A DNA stretch of 64,000 nucleotides from positions 62,001-126,000 of the forward strand of contig BMTG01000007.1 of the NCBI GenBank assembly GCA_014649555.1. The letters run 5' to 3'. Every line of letters starts with the position of its first letter. Position 1 is the first letter of the stretch. Below, piece by piece: positions 8,430 to 17,534 of the stretch. This stretch comes from Streptomyces globisporus. Its GTDB lineage: Bacteria; Actinomycetota; Actinomycetes; Streptomycetales; Streptomycetaceae. The notes beneath the pieces were generated by a model, which saw nothing but the letters and a program-made list of their open reading frames with translations, made no database searches and was not told where the DNA came from. The position numbers and the translations under genes were made by a program.

Positions 8430-10087
8430 CAGTTGTCCTCCGTCATGGGTACGCGTACGCCCTTGTCGGCGGCGACGGACTCCGCGATGTCGTAGCCCGC
8501 GTCGACGTGGCGGATGACGCCCATGCCGGGGTCGTTCGTCAGGACGCGGCGGATCTTCTCGCCCGCCAGCTTCGTGCCGTCGGCGACGGAGACCTGGCCC
8601 GCGTGGATGGAGCGGCCCATGCCGACGCCGCCGCCGTGGTGGAGGGAGACCCAGGAGGCGCCGGAGGCGACGTTGACCATGGCGTTGAGCAGCGGCCAGT
8701 CGGCGATGGCGTCGGAGCCGTCGAGCATGGCCTCGGTCTCGCGGTACGGGGAGGCGACCGAGCCGCAGTCGAGGTGGTCGCGGCCGATGGCCAGCGGGGC
8801 GGCCAGTTCGCCGCTCGCGACCATGTCGTTGAAGCGCTCGCCGGCCTTGTCGCGCTCGCCGTAGCCGAGCCAGCAGATGCGGGCGGGCAGGCCCTGGAAG
8901 TGGACGCGCTCGCCGGCCATCTTGATCCAGCGGTGCAGCGACTCGTTCTCCGGGAAGAGCTCCAGCATCGCCTTGTCGGTCTTGTGGATGTCGGACGCCT
9001 CGCCGGAGAGGGCCGCCCAGCGGAAGGGGCCCTTGCCCTCGCAGAAGAGGGGGCGGATGTAGGCGGGGACGAAGCCGGGGAAGTCGAAGGCGCGGTCGTA
9101 CCCGGCGAGCTGGGCCTCGCCGCGGATGGAGTTGCCGTAGTCGAAGACCTCGGCGCCGGCGTCCATGAAGCCGACCATGGCCTCGACGTGGCGGGCCATC
9201 GACTCGCGGGCGCGCTGGGTGAAGTCGGCGGGCTTCTCGGCGGCGAGGTCGGCCATGTCGTCGAAGTCGACGCCGAGCGGCAGGTAGGCCAGCGGGTCGT
9301 GGGCGCTGGTCTGGTCGGTGACGATGTCGACCGGCGCACCCTCGGCGAGCATCCGGGGCAGCAGCTCGGCCGCGTTGCCGAGGAGGCCGATGGAGAGAGG
9401 CTTCCGCTGGTCACGGGCTTCGACGGCGAGCTGGAGGGCGTGCTCCAGGCTGTCGGCCTTCACGTCCAGGTAGCGGTGCTCGATGCGGCGCTCGATGGCG
9501 CGCGGGTCGACGTCGATGCAGATCGCGACGCCGTCGTTCATGGTGACGGCGAGCGGCTGGGCGCCGCCCATGCCGCCGAGACCGGCGGTCAGGGTGATCG
9601 TCCCGGCCAGCGTCCCGCCGAACTTCTTCGCGGCGACGGCGGCGAAGGTCTCGTAGGTGCCCTGGAGGATGCCCTGGGTGCCGATGTAGATCCAGGACCC
9701 GGCGGTCATCTGGCCGTACATGGTCAGGCCCAGCTGCTCCAGGCGGCGGAACTCCTCCCAGTTGGCCCAGTCGCCGACCAGGTTGGAGTTGGCGATGAGC
9801 ACGCGCGGCGCCCACTCGTGGGTCTGCATGACGCCGACCGGCCGCCCGGACTGGACGAGCATCGTCTCGTCCTGCTTGAGCGTCCGAAGGGTCCGGACCA
9901 TCGCGTCGAACGAGCGCCAGTCGCGGGCCGCCTTTCCTGTGCCCCCGTAGACGACGAGCTTGTCGGGGTGCTCGGCGACCTCGGGGTCGAGGTTGTTCTG
10001 CAGCATGCGCAGGGCGGCTTCCTGCTGCCATCCCAGGGCGGTCAGTGCGCTCCCGCGCGGTGCCCGTACGGGGCGGGGTCCTGACAT
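8429..10087 (-). CDS. hutU: Urocanate hydratase
   Basis: HutU converts urocanate to 4-imidazolone-5-propanoate using tightly bound NAD+. The 552-aa protein starts at an ATG behind AGGAGG. It shows [21 protein letters not shown] near the N-terminus, the NAD-binding [10 protein letters not shown] loop, and [14 protein letters not shown], which carries the conserved Cys. Length fits the family. It is the first gene of the hut operon and has a good candidate promoter 37-65 bp upstream. Histidine ammonia-lyase (hutH) is not in the window; in Streptomyces it usually sits elsewhere. Confidence 0.96.
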   Translation of the reverse strand: MSGPRPVRAPRGSALTALGWQQEAALRMLQNNLDPEVAEHPDKLVVYGGTGKAARDWRSFDAMVRTLRTLKQDETMLVQSGRPVGVMQTHEWAPRVLIANSNLVGDWANWEEFRRLEQLGLTMYGQMTAGSWIYIGTQGILQGTYETFAAVAAKKFGGTLAGTITLTAGLGGMGGAQPLAVTMNDGVAICIDVDPRAIERRIEHRYLDVKADSLEHALQLAVEARDQRKPLSIGLLGNAAELLPRMLAEGAPVDIVTDQTSAHDPLAYLPLGVDFDDMADLAAEKPADFTQRARESMARHVEAMVGFMDAGAEVFDYGNSIRGEAQLAGYDRAFDFPGFVPAYIRPLFCEGKGPFRWAALSGEASDIHKTDKAMLELFPENESLHRWIKMAGERVHFQGLPARICWLGYGERDKAGERFNDMVASGELAAPLAIGRDHLDCGSVASPYRETEAMLDGSDAIADWPLLNAMVNVASGASWVSLHHGGGVGMGRSIHAGQVSVADGTKLAGEKIRRVLTNDPGMGVIRHVDAGYDIAESVAADKGVRVPMTEDN

Positions 10088-10123
10088 GGCGGTGCCTCCT
10101 CGCGACGGTGGAAATCTATTCAC

Positions 10124-10152
10124 ATCCTGCTGCCCTGAATAGTCGTAGTCAA
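10124..10152 (-). promoter_or_regulatory. Candidate hut operon promoter
   Basis: Read on the minus strand: TTGACT, a 17-bp spacer, then CAGGAT, close to the HrdB-type consensus, ending 37 bp upstream of the hutU start. Prediction from sequence only. Confidence 0.5.
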
Positions 10153-10257
10153 CAGGTGCGGTTCGCGTCGCGATCGGGCAGACGTTCTCCCTACCGAGCA
10201 GGAGGCCGGATCCGCGGGAGGATCCGGGCCGCATCCCAGGCCGGACCGGAGGCACCG

Positions 10258-11676
10258 ATGAGCACTCCCGACACACCCGCACCGGCGGAACCCGAGGGCC
10301 ACGGAGGCCGCGGAGACCACGAGGACCGGACGAAACCCGGCGCCGAGCCGCCGCTCAAGCGCGCGCTGGGCCCCAAGCTGCTGATCCTCTTCGTCATCGG
10401 CGACATCCTCGGCACCGGCATCTACGCCACCACCGGAGACGTGGCGGGCAAGATCGGCGGCGCGCTCTGGCTGCCGTTCGCGATCGGCTTCGTCGTCGCG
10501 CTGCTGACGGCGGCCTCGTACGTCGAGCTGGTCGGCAAGTACCCCAAGGCGGCCGGGGCGGCGCTCTACACCCAGAAGGCGTTCAAGGTCCCCTTCCTGA
10601 CCTTCGTCGTCGCCTTCATGGTCATGTGCTCCGGCCTCTCCTCGGCGAGCGCGGCGGCACGGGCGTTCAGCGGCGACTACCTGGGCGAGTTCACCGACGC
10701 GGTACCGCCGACCCTGATCGCGATCCTGTTCATCCTCGCCCTCGCCGCGATCAACCTGCGCGGAGTCGCCGAGTCGGTCAAGGCGAACGTCGTCCTGACC
10801 CTGGTCGAGGTCAGCGGGCTCGCGGTGATCCTTGCGATCGGCGCGTACGCCGTGTTCAGCGGCGAGGGCGAACCCTCCCGGCTGACCCAGATCGAGACCG
10901 GCGGCACCGGATATGCCCTGCTCACCGGTGTCCTCGGCGCCACCGCGCTCGGCTTCTTCGCCTTCGTCGGCTTCGAGGACTCGGTCAACATGGCCGAGGA
11001 GACCAAGAACCCGGCCCGCAACTTCCCCCGCGCCATCTTCATCGGCGTGGGCGTCACCGGCACCATCTACGTCCTGGTCGCCCTGATCTCCTCGCTCCTG
11101 GTCGACTCCCGCACCCTGTCGGGATCCAGCGGCCCGCTGCTGGAGGTGGTGAAGGCCGGGGGCGTCGATTTCCCGCCGAAACTCTTCGCGCTGATCGCCC
11201 TGTTCGCCGTCACCAACTCGGCGCTGATCAACATCATGATGGCCTCGCGGCTCTGCTACGGCATGGCCAACGAGCGCATCCTGCCGCCCACGATGGGCAA
11301 GGTGCTGTCCGGCCGGCGCACCCCCTGGGTCGGAATCGTCTTCGTCTCCGCCCTGGCGATCGGCCTGGTCTCCACCGGCGAGATCGAGGGGCTCGGCGAC
11401 ACCACCTCGTTCCTGCTGCTCTGCGTCTTCGCCGTGGTCAACATCGCCGTACTGGTGCTGCGCAGGGACCCGGTGGACCACCACCACTTCCGTACGCCCA
11501 CGGCGCTTCCCGTGCTCGGGGCGCTCACCTCGCTGATCCTGGCGAGCCCGCTCGCCGACCGGGGCTCCGACGTGTACGTACGGGCCGGGATCCTGCTGCT
11601 CATCGGGATCGGGCTGTGGGTGCTCAACAAGGTGGTGATGACCGCCCGCGAGAAGTCCGGCGCCGACGTCTCCTGA
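10258..11676 (+). CDS. APC-family amino acid permease
   Basis: The 472-aa integral membrane protein has about 12 hydrophobic segments. The APC-superfamily signature of the first helix is [20 protein letters not shown], and helix 6-8 contains [28 protein letters not shown], a hallmark of amino acid/polyamine transporters. The N-terminal 35 residues are charged and cytoplasmic. The ATG was chosen because longer frames upstream have no hydrophobic or conserved sequence. It is divergent from hutU across 170 bp, so it may import histidine or urocanate, but the substrate cannot be read from the sequence. Confidence 0.88.
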   Translation: MSTPDTPAPAEPEGHGGRGDHEDRTKPGAEPPLKRALGPKLLILFVIGDILGTGIYATTGDVAGKIGGALWLPFAIGFVVALLTAASYVELVGKYPKAAGAALYTQKAFKVPFLTFVVAFMVMCSGLSSASAAARAFSGDYLGEFTDAVPPTLIAILFILALAAINLRGVAESVKANVVLTLVEVSGLAVILAIGAYAVFSGEGEPSRLTQIETGGTGYALLTGVLGATALGFFAFVGFEDSVNMAEETKNPARNFPRAIFIGVGVTGTIYVLVALISSLLVDSRTLSGSSGPLLEVVKAGGVDFPPKLFALIALFAVTNSALINIMMASRLCYGMANERILPPTMGKVLSGRRTPWVGIVFVSALAIGLVSTGEIEGLGDTTSFLLLCVFAVVNIAVLVLRRDPVDHHHFRTPTALPVLGALTSLILASPLADRGSDVYVRAGILLLIGIGLWVLNKVVMTAREKSGADVS

Positions 11677-11833
11677 CCGGACGTCACCACACCTGTCGGC
11701 ACCACTTTTCGGCCGCTCCTTTACACCCCGGAGGGCATGTACCAAAGGAAAATGCCAGAACCTCCACCAGCCCTGAGCACGTTGCGTAGCCTCTGCGTTA
11801 CAGCCGTACGCCACGTCGGGAGGGGAAATCCGC

Positions 11834-12241
11834 GTGCCCGGAATCGACGAGTGCCTGCTCGAAGTCATGAGGCTGCCCGGTGCCCGGGGCGCCTCGGTGG
11901 TCGACTGGACGAGCGGTCTCGCCCTCGGCACCATCGGGGACTCCCCCAACGGCGATCACGAGGCGACCGCCGCCGAGACGGCCGAGGTCGCCCGGATGAC
12001 CGCCGAACAGCCCGCCTTCGCCCGCCTCGGCGGGGAGGGCGAACGCCCCGCGGAGTCACCGAGCACCCCCGTCGAGGACGTCATCGTCACCACCCACGAC
12101 GGATACCACATGCTCCGATTCGTGGAGACGGCATTCGACAGCAGCGTCTTCCTTCATCTGTGGCTCGACCGCTCGGCGGGCAATCTCGCGCTCGCCCGGA
12201 TGCGACTGGGTGAACTGGCGGAGCGGCTGGTGCTGGCATGA
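11834..12241 (+). CDS. Roadblock/LC7-like protein 1
   Basis: This 135-aa protein resembles the roadblock/LC7 (MglB-like) fold: the N-terminal phrase LLEVMRLPGARGASVVDWTSGLALGTIG and the C-terminal HMLRFVETAFDSSVFLHLWLDRSAGNLALARMRL align well with the clearer member encoded at 13728-14102. An acidic, Pro-containing insertion lies between them. Roadblock proteins in bacteria act as GTPase-activating or scaffold partners of small Ras-like GTPases. It is the first gene of a tight operon: its stop overlaps the next start by 4 bp. No GTPase gene is nearby. Confidence 0.75.
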   Translation: MPGIDECLLEVMRLPGARGASVVDWTSGLALGTIGDSPNGDHEATAAETAEVARMTAEQPAFARLGGEGERPAESPSTPVEDVIVTTHDGYHMLRFVETAFDSSVFLHLWLDRSAGNLALARMRLGELAERLVLA

Positions 12242-13044
12242 GCGCGATAGCCGCCGACCCCGACGCACCGGAGACGGACCGGCTCCCGGTCCTCTCCCCG
12301 ATGCTCCAGCGCCTGGCCGCCGAGCGCGCCACCGGCGCCCTGATGCGCGACCGCGGCACGCTCTACCTCGCCGACGGCCAGGTGGTGCACGCCGAGAGCC
12401 CCGCCACCCCCGGCATCGACGTCCTGCTCACCACCGGCGGCACCCTGCGGCACGAGGGCTGGTGGGACGCCGTGGCGCAGGCCGGGGCGGGCCACCGGGT
12501 CGGCCGCTATCTCGTGGACAGCGGTCATGTGCCGGGCGGCGCACTGGAGTTGTGCCATCTGGGCGCGCTGTACGACGCCGCGTTCTTCGCGCTCGCCCCG
12601 ACCGGGACGCCCGCCCGCTTCCGCTACGGGGTGGCGCACTGGATCGGTCCGGTGCGGCCCGTCCCGGTCGCCGCCGTGGAGCGCGAGACGCTGCGCAGAC
12701 GGGAGTTCCTGGACCGGATCTGGCCCGACCCCGCCTGCGACAGCGCCCCGCTCCTGCGGACGGCGCACGGGACCGACGCCCCGGTGCCGACCCGGCAGCG
12801 CCGGCTCCTGGAGCTGGTCGACGGGTTCCGTACGGCCTCGGACATCGCGCAGGCGCTGGGCCGTTCGGCGTTCCACATCCTGGTCGACCTGCGGCGTCTC
12901 GCGGCGGCCGGCCTGGTGGAGGCGGTCCGCGCCCAGCCCCTGCCGGCCGCCGAGACCCCCGGCCGGATCACCCTCCCCGAGGTGACGGCCGACCCCGATA
13001 TCGCCCTGCTGCGCCGACTCCGAGACGCATTGGAGGCCCTGTGA
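12238..13044 (+). CDS. Putative DUF4388-like / winged-helix signalling protein
   Basis: The 268-aa protein has an N-terminal segment (ATGALMRDRGTLYLADGQVVHAESPATPG) like DUF4388, a domain found in bacterial signalling proteins. Its C-terminal part (about 175-235) looks like a winged helix: LVDGFRTASDIAQALGRSAFHILVDLRRLAAAGLVEAV. It is translationally coupled on both sides (ATGA with the gene before, GTGA with the gene after), so it probably works in one complex with the two roadblock proteins. The domain names come from pattern reading and are moderate in certainty. No enzymatic motif is seen. Confidence 0.65.
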   Translation: MSAIAADPDAPETDRLPVLSPMLQRLAAERATGALMRDRGTLYLADGQVVHAESPATPGIDVLLTTGGTLRHEGWWDAVAQAGAGHRVGRYLVDSGHVPGGALELCHLGALYDAAFFALAPTGTPARFRYGVAHWIGPVRPVPVAAVERETLRRREFLDRIWPDPACDSAPLLRTAHGTDAPVPTRQRRLLELVDGFRTASDIAQALGRSAFHILVDLRRLAAAGLVEAVRAQPLPAAETPGRITLPEVTADPDIALLRRLRDALEAL

Positions 13045-13556
13045 TACGCGCGCTCAGACAGCGTGCCGGGAGGAGACAGCCGATGGTGCCCGAGGCCGAA
13101 ACACGTGATGTCCTCGACGAGCTCCAGCGGTTACGCGCCCGGGTCCCACTGCTCTCCGGGGCGCTGGCCGCCTCCACCGACGGGCTCGTCCTGGCCCACG
13201 ACACCCCGGGCGTGGAGGCGGAGGGCGTCGCCGCCCTCACCGCGGCCGCCCTCGGCGTCTCCATCCGGATGACCGACGCCACCGGCCGGGGCGGCTTCCG
13301 GGAACTGCTGGTCCGCGGCGGCAGCGGCTACATCGCCACCTACGCCGCGGGCTCCTCCGCCGTCCTGACCCTGCTGGCCGAGGACCGCATCAACGTCGGC
13401 CGGCTCCATCTGGAGGGCCGCCGCGCGGGCGCCCGGATCGGCGAACTCGTCGACGCCGCACTGAAGCGCGTCGAGCGCCCCGCCGCCACCCCCCGCGCCG
13501 CGCCGCCGCGCCCCGCCACCGCGCCCAACCGCGCCCTGCCGCAACGCCCCACGTAA
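13041..13556 (+). CDS. Roadblock/LC7-like protein 2, with a TTA codon
   Basis: This 171-aa protein has the roadblock pattern LLSGALAASTDGLVLAHDTPGVEAEGVAALTAAALG followed by GGFRELLVRGGSGYIATYAAGSSAVLTLLAEDRINVGRLHLEGRRAG, and a Pro/Arg-rich tail of about 30 residues. The GTG start overlaps the previous stop (GTGA) and has GGAGG upstream; an internal ATG at 13083 is possible. Codon 31 (13131-13133) is TTA, the rarest leucine codon in Streptomyces, read only by the bldA tRNA. That tRNA is encoded in the same window. Translation of this protein should therefore depend on bldA. Confidence 0.78.
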   Translation: MIRALRQRAGRRQPMVPEAETRDVLDELQRLRARVPLLSGALAASTDGLVLAHDTPGVEAEGVAALTAAALGVSIRMTDATGRGGFRELLVRGGSGYIATYAAGSSAVLTLLAEDRINVGRLHLEGRRAGARIGELVDAALKRVERPAATPRAAPPRPATAPNRALPQRPT

Positions 13557-13727
13557 CGCGTCTTCGCGCAGCGGTCGCCCGATTCCCCCCACCCGTACCG
13601 CCACAACCACCGGGACTCAGCCATCACGCAGAAGCCCGAGCACCAGCCCGCACGGAAACCGGCCCAGCGGCCGGCACAGAAACGGACCCGGTCACCGCGA
13701 CCGGCCAGGGAAAGGAAACGAGCCTCC

Positions 13728-14102
13728 ATGGCGAACACCGAAGCGACACTGAAGGAAGCGATGAGCTCGATCGAGGGCGCCACGGGTGCCGCCCTCGTCG
13801 ACTACACCAGCGGCATGGCCCTGGGCACGCTGGGCGGCGGCAAGGACTTCAACCTGGAGGTCGCCGCCGCGGGCAACACCGACGTGATCCGCGCCAAGCT
13901 CCGCACCATGGAGCACCTGGGGCTCAAGGAGGAGATCGAGGACATCCTCATCACCCTGAACACCCAGTACCACCTGATCCGGCTGCTCAAGACCCGTGGC
14001 GGCAACGGCCTGTTCCTCTACCTGGTGCTCGACGCGAGCCGGGCGAACCTGGCGATGGCCCGCCACCAGCTGAAGAAGATCGAGGCCGAGCTGGAGGTCT
14101 GA
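13728..14102 (+). CDS. Roadblock/LC7 domain protein 3
   Basis: The 124-aa product is a clean single roadblock/LC7 domain: [38 protein letters not shown] and [28 protein letters not shown]. It is most like the first protein of this group, and differs by lacking the acidic insertion. The start ATG has AAAGGAAA upstream. A gap of 171 bp separates it from the coupled trio, so it may have its own promoter. Streptomyces conservons pair roadblock proteins with a sensor kinase, a DUF742 protein and a GTPase; none of those is present here. Confidence 0.85.
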   Translation: MANTEATLKEAMSSIEGATGAALVDYTSGMALGTLGGGKDFNLEVAAAGNTDVIRAKLRTMEHLGLKEEIEDILITLNTQYHLIRLLKTRGGNGLFLYLVLDASRANLAMARHQLKKIEAELEV

Positions 14103-14132
14103 CGCGTCCGGGGCGGCGCGAGGCCGGGGCTC

Positions 14133-14978
14133 TCACTCCACGAACAGACCGCGCGCCGCCGCCCGTACGTCGAACTCCTCCAACCGCGCCTGGGCGTCCG
14201 GGAGTCCGTCGCACATCGCCTCCAGCAGCACCCGGCCGAGCAGCATCGGCGCACAGACGGTGTCGAAGGAGAGCCCGGAGCCGATGGCCGCCGGGAGCAG
14301 CAGATCGCTGTGTTTGGCGACGGGCGCGAACGCGGAGTCGGCGACCGTCACGACGGTCAGCCCCTGGTCCTGGGCGTACGCGAGCGCGTCCACGCTCTCC
14401 TTGGGGTGGCGCGGCAGCGCGAAGCACATCAGGGCGGTGGCCCCGGCACGGCGGGCGGAGTCGATCCGGTCGGCCAGCATGCTGCCGCCCTCGTCGAGCA
14501 CGCGGACGTCGGGGTGCACCTTGGCGGCGAAGTATCCGAAACCGCGCGCCTGCGAGGAGGCGGCACGCAGCCCGAGCACCGGCAGGGGCCGGGAGCCGGC
14601 GAGCAGCCGTCCGGCCCGCTCGACGGGCGCGGGGTCGGCGAGCACCTCGGAGAGGTGCTGAAGGTTCTCGATCTCGGCGCGGACGGCCTGCTGGTATTCG
14701 TTGTACCGGTCCCCCGCCTCCTCCTGCTCCGGGTCGGCGGGTGCGACCTCGCGCAGGTGCCTGCGCAGCGCCGGATAGCCGTCGAAGCCGAGGGCGACGG
14801 CGAAGCGGGTGACGGAGGGCTGGCTGACCCCGGCCAGCTCGGCCAGCTCGACGCTGGAGAGGAACGGCGCGTCGGCGGCCCGGCGGACCATGCAGTGCGC
14901 GATGCGCCGCTGGGTGGGCGTGAGCCGGTGGCCCTCGAAGAGCCGCTGCAACCGTGCGGCGGGGCTGCTCCCGCTCAT
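14133..14978 (-). CDS. MurR/RpiR-family transcriptional regulator
   Basis: The 281-aa protein has an N-terminal HTH_6 domain (about 1-80: RIAHCMVRRAADAPFLSSVELAELAGVSQPSVTRFAVALGFDGYPALRRHL) and a C-terminal SIS sugar-phosphate-type sensing domain (about 115-270, with ALMCFALPRHPKESVDALAYAQDQG). The start ATG was chosen for its AAGGGGAC ribosome site; an upstream in-frame ATG has none. The regulator is divergent from a small membrane-protein gene, and a strong inverted repeat lies in the shared region. SIS regulators usually sense phosphosugars; the ligand here is unknown. Confidence 0.85.
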   Translation of the reverse strand: MSGSSPAARLQRLFEGHRLTPTQRRIAHCMVRRAADAPFLSSVELAELAGVSQPSVTRFAVALGFDGYPALRRHLREVAPADPEQEEAGDRYNEYQQAVRAEIENLQHLSEVLADPAPVERAGRLLAGSRPLPVLGLRAASSQARGFGYFAAKVHPDVRVLDEGGSMLADRIDSARRAGATALMCFALPRHPKESVDALAYAQDQGLTVVTVADSAFAPVAKHSDLLLPAAIGSGLSFDTVCAPMLLGRVLLEAMCDGLPDAQARLEEFDVRAAARGLFVE

Positions 14979-15076
14979 GGTGTCCCCTTGCTGGATCCGT
15001 CGCGCCCGACCGGCGCGGACCATTCTATTCAGCCAGGAAGGTTGCTGTATGTCCATATGCAGGAGCCCCCTAAGGG

Positions 15077-15108
15077 GGGTTAGCCCCAGGGAATTCGGGG
15101 GCTAACCC
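15077..15108. promoter_or_regulatory. 11-bp inverted repeat, candidate operator or attenuator
   Basis: GGGTTAGCCCC, a 10-nt gap and GGGGCTAACCC form a perfect 11-bp inverted repeat between the RpiR-type regulator and the gene at 15147. A second short hairpin (CCCCC-TAA-GGGGG, 15066-15078) overlaps its left arm, so the two are mutually exclusive. Confidence 0.5.
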
Positions 15109-15146
15109 TACTGTCACGGGGGCCTGGACTCCGTACCGTCATCCCT

Positions 15147-15563
15147 ATGGAAGCCCGTGACCACGAGCTCAAGAAGGAGCTCGCCGCCACCCTCCAGGCC
15201 CGCGGCGAGCTGGGTGCGGAGTACGAGTCCGTGCTCATCGAATCGTTCCTGGAGAAGGTCGAGCAGCGCCTCGACACCACACTCGACCGCCGGGTCCGCC
15301 GTCAGCTCGCCGAGCAGCAGATGACCAACGCCCGGGGCGCGCGTCCGGCGCAGCCGGAGACGTTCGGGGAGCGGCACGCGCTGGGGATCGTCTCGCTGAT
15401 CCTGGCCGTCCCGCTGTCCGCGATCGGCGTCGTGAACGCCGGTATCGGGGGGCTGGTGGTGGCCTGGCTCGGCATCGTCGGCGTCAACGCGTTCCAGGCG
15501 GCGCGGGGCGGGGGGCTGTTCCGCCGCCGGGAGGAACGGGCGTCGTCCGACTGGAAGGACTGA
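15147..15563 (+). CDS. Small integral membrane protein
   Basis: The 138-aa protein has a charged, partly coiled-coil N-terminal half (ESFLEKVEQRLDTTLDRRVRRQLAEQQ) and two adjoining hydrophobic segments (about 82-115: LGIVSLILAVPLSAIGVVNAG and GGLVVAWLGIVGVNAF). The C-terminus is short and basic. This layout is common in actinobacterial proteins of unknown function. It is transcribed away from the RpiR-type regulator and ends at a very strong inverted repeat. I do not recognise a function. Confidence 0.75.
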   Translation: MEARDHELKKELAATLQARGELGAEYESVLIESFLEKVEQRLDTTLDRRVRRQLAEQQMTNARGARPAQPETFGERHALGIVSLILAVPLSAIGVVNAGIGGLVVAWLGIVGVNAFQAARGGGLFRRREERASSDWKD

Positions 15564-15630
15564 GCCCGCAAGGGGCGAAGAGGCCTGAGCCCGGTGCGGG
15601 GGCCGGGAAGGGCCGAGCCCGAGGAATATG

Positions 15631-15689
15631 TCGCGGGGACCGCCGCACCCCCGGTTGCCCGGGGGGCGGGACGACGGCGGTCCCCGCGA
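15631..15689. terminator. Large inverted repeat, probable terminator
   Basis: A perfect 15-bp stem (TCGCGGGGACCGCCG and complement) encloses a 29-nt loop that can itself pair C5 with G5. It lies 67 bp after the gene ending at 15563. Confidence 0.65.
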
Positions 15690-15945
15690 GGGACGCGGTC
15701 CGGGTCAGGGCCGGTTGCTCGCGTCCGGGCGACGGTGGAGGTCCGGGAGCCGCTCCGTAGTCCGGTGTCGCCGTTCTGGGTGCCGGCGGGTTTCCCTGCC
15801 GACACCCACCAATGTGCCGGAGCCGTGTTAAGCGGGTGCTGCGCGGACGTGACGCGCTCGTACCGTTTTCGCGAAGCCTCGCACCCGGCCCTCCCGGGGG
15901 CCCGCGCCGGACTCTCGGAAGCCCCGCGCCCGGCCCTCCCGAGGC

Positions 15946-15973
15946 CCGTCGCCCGGCCCCGGCCGGGCGACGG
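15946..15973. terminator. Terminator of the CBS gene
   Basis: Perfect 13-bp inverted repeat (CCGTCGCCCGGCC and complement) with a 2-nt gap, 11 bp after the CBS stop on the minus strand. Confidence 0.75.
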
Positions 15974-15983
15974 AGATGCCCCG

Positions 15984-17390
15984 TCAGGCCTTGGCCGTGC
16001 CCGCGTCCTTGGCAAGGAACGCCAGCAGGTCCTGCCTGCTCACGACGCCCTTCGGCTTGCCCTCGACGAGCACGATCGCCGCGTCGGCCCCGTCCGTGCC
16101 GCTGAGCACGGCCATCAGGTCCTCGACCGGTTCGCCGGAGCCGACCTGCGGCAGCGGGGTCGACATGTGCTTCTCCAGCGGGTCGCTCAGCGAGGCGCGC
16201 TGGGTGAACAGCGCGTCCAGCAGCTGCCGTTCCACGACGGAACCGATGACCTCGGCGGCCATCACGTCCGGGTGGCCGGCTCCCGGCTTCACGATCGGCA
16301 TCTGGGAGACGCCGTACTCGCGCAGCACGTCGATGGCCTCGCCGACGGTCTCCTCCGGGTGCATGTGGACGAGCGAGGGCATCGGGCCCTCCTTGAAGTC
16401 CAGGACCGCGCCGACGTTGGCGGAGGTGCCGGAGCCCTCCAGGAAGCCGTAGTCGGCCATCCACTCGTCGTTGAAGATCTTGCTGAGGTAGCCGCGCCCG
16501 CTGTCGGGGAGCAGCACCACGACGACATCGTCGGGGCCGAGCCGCTTGGCGACCTCCAGAGCGCCGACGACCGCCATGCCGCAGGAGCCGCCGACGAGCA
16601 GGCCCTCCTCCTTGGCGAGGCGGCGGGTCATCTGGAAGGAGTCCTTGTCGGACACCGCGACGATCTCGTCCGTGACGTTGCGGTCGTAGGCGCTCGGCCA
16701 GAAGTCCTCGCCGACACCCTCGACCAGATACGGCCGCCCGGAGCCGCCGGAGTAGACCGAGCCCTCCGGGTCCGCGCCGATGACCTGGACCGCGCCGTCG
16801 CTGATCTCCTTGAGGTAGCGGCCGGTACCGCTGATGGTGCCGCCGGTGCCGACGCCCGCGACGAAGTGGGTGATCTTCCCCTCCGTCTGCTCCCACAGCT
16901 CGGGACCGGTGGTCTCGTAGTGCGAGCGCGGGTTGTTCGGGTTGGAGTACTGGTCGGGCTTCCAGGCGCCCGGCGTCTCGGTGACCAGCCGGTCGGAGAC
17001 GTTGTAGTACGAGTCCGGGTGCTCGGGGTCAACGGCGGTGGGGCAGACGACGACCTCGGCGCCGTACGCCCGCAGCACGTTGATCTTGTCCGTGGACACC
17101 TTGTCCGGGCAGACGAAGATGCACTTGTAGCCCTTCTGCTGCGCGACGATGGCGAGGCCGACGCCGGTGTTGCCGCTGGTCGGCTCGACGATCGTGCCGC
17201 CGGGCTTCAGCTCCCCGCTCTGCTCCGCCGCCTCGATCATGCGCAGCGCAATGCGGTCCTTCACGGACCCGCCGGGGTTGAAGTACTCGACCTTGGCCAG
17301 GACGGTCGCCTGGATACCTGCCGTGACGTTGCGCAGCCTCACCAGCGGGGTGTTGCCGACAAGACTGATCATCGAATCGTGGAATTGCAC
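15984..17390 (-). CDS. Cystathionine beta-synthase
   Basis: The 468-aa enzyme joins homocysteine and serine to cystathionine (transsulfuration) with pyridoxal phosphate. The N-terminal fold-type II PLP domain shows LVGNTPLVRL, the PLP-lysine motif NPGGSVKDR, the substrate loop PTSGNTGVG, and GTGGTISGTGRYLKE. The C-terminal third (from about 335) carries two CBS repeats, which bind adenosyl ligands in the family. The start is GTG behind a GGAG ribosome site; the same frame stays open far upstream, antisense to the genes there, but that part is a composition artefact. It is divergent from the SGNH hydrolase gene. Confidence 0.93.
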   Translation of the reverse strand: MQFHDSMISLVGNTPLVRLRNVTAGIQATVLAKVEYFNPGGSVKDRIALRMIEAAEQSGELKPGGTIVEPTSGNTGVGLAIVAQQKGYKCIFVCPDKVSTDKINVLRAYGAEVVVCPTAVDPEHPDSYYNVSDRLVTETPGAWKPDQYSNPNNPRSHYETTGPELWEQTEGKITHFVAGVGTGGTISGTGRYLKEISDGAVQVIGADPEGSVYSGGSGRPYLVEGVGEDFWPSAYDRNVTDEIVAVSDKDSFQMTRRLAKEEGLLVGGSCGMAVVGALEVAKRLGPDDVVVVLLPDSGRGYLSKIFNDEWMADYGFLEGSGTSANVGAVLDFKEGPMPSLVHMHPEETVGEAIDVLREYGVSQMPIVKPGAGHPDVMAAEVIGSVVERQLLDALFTQRASLSDPLEKHMSTPLPQVGSGEPVEDLMAVLSGTDGADAAIVLVEGKPKGVVSRQDLLAFLAKDAGTAKA

Positions 17391-17534
17391 CGTGTACTCC
17401 GGGATCTCCGAGATGGTCCGGCCCAGAGTATGCGTACGGGACGCACTGTGCGTACGGGAAGGAGTACGCGGAGCCCCGAGCGGGGCAAGTAGGTACGTGT
17501 ACGGCTGTACGGCGAGGAGGAGGTGGACCGGACT

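Larger units (their letters stand above)
15564..15983. other. Intergenic region with two strong terminators
   Basis: These 420 bp hold no convincing gene. They contain a large inverted repeat next to the small membrane-protein gene and a terminator at the end of the CBS gene. The middle part has no recognisable structure. Confidence 0.6.
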
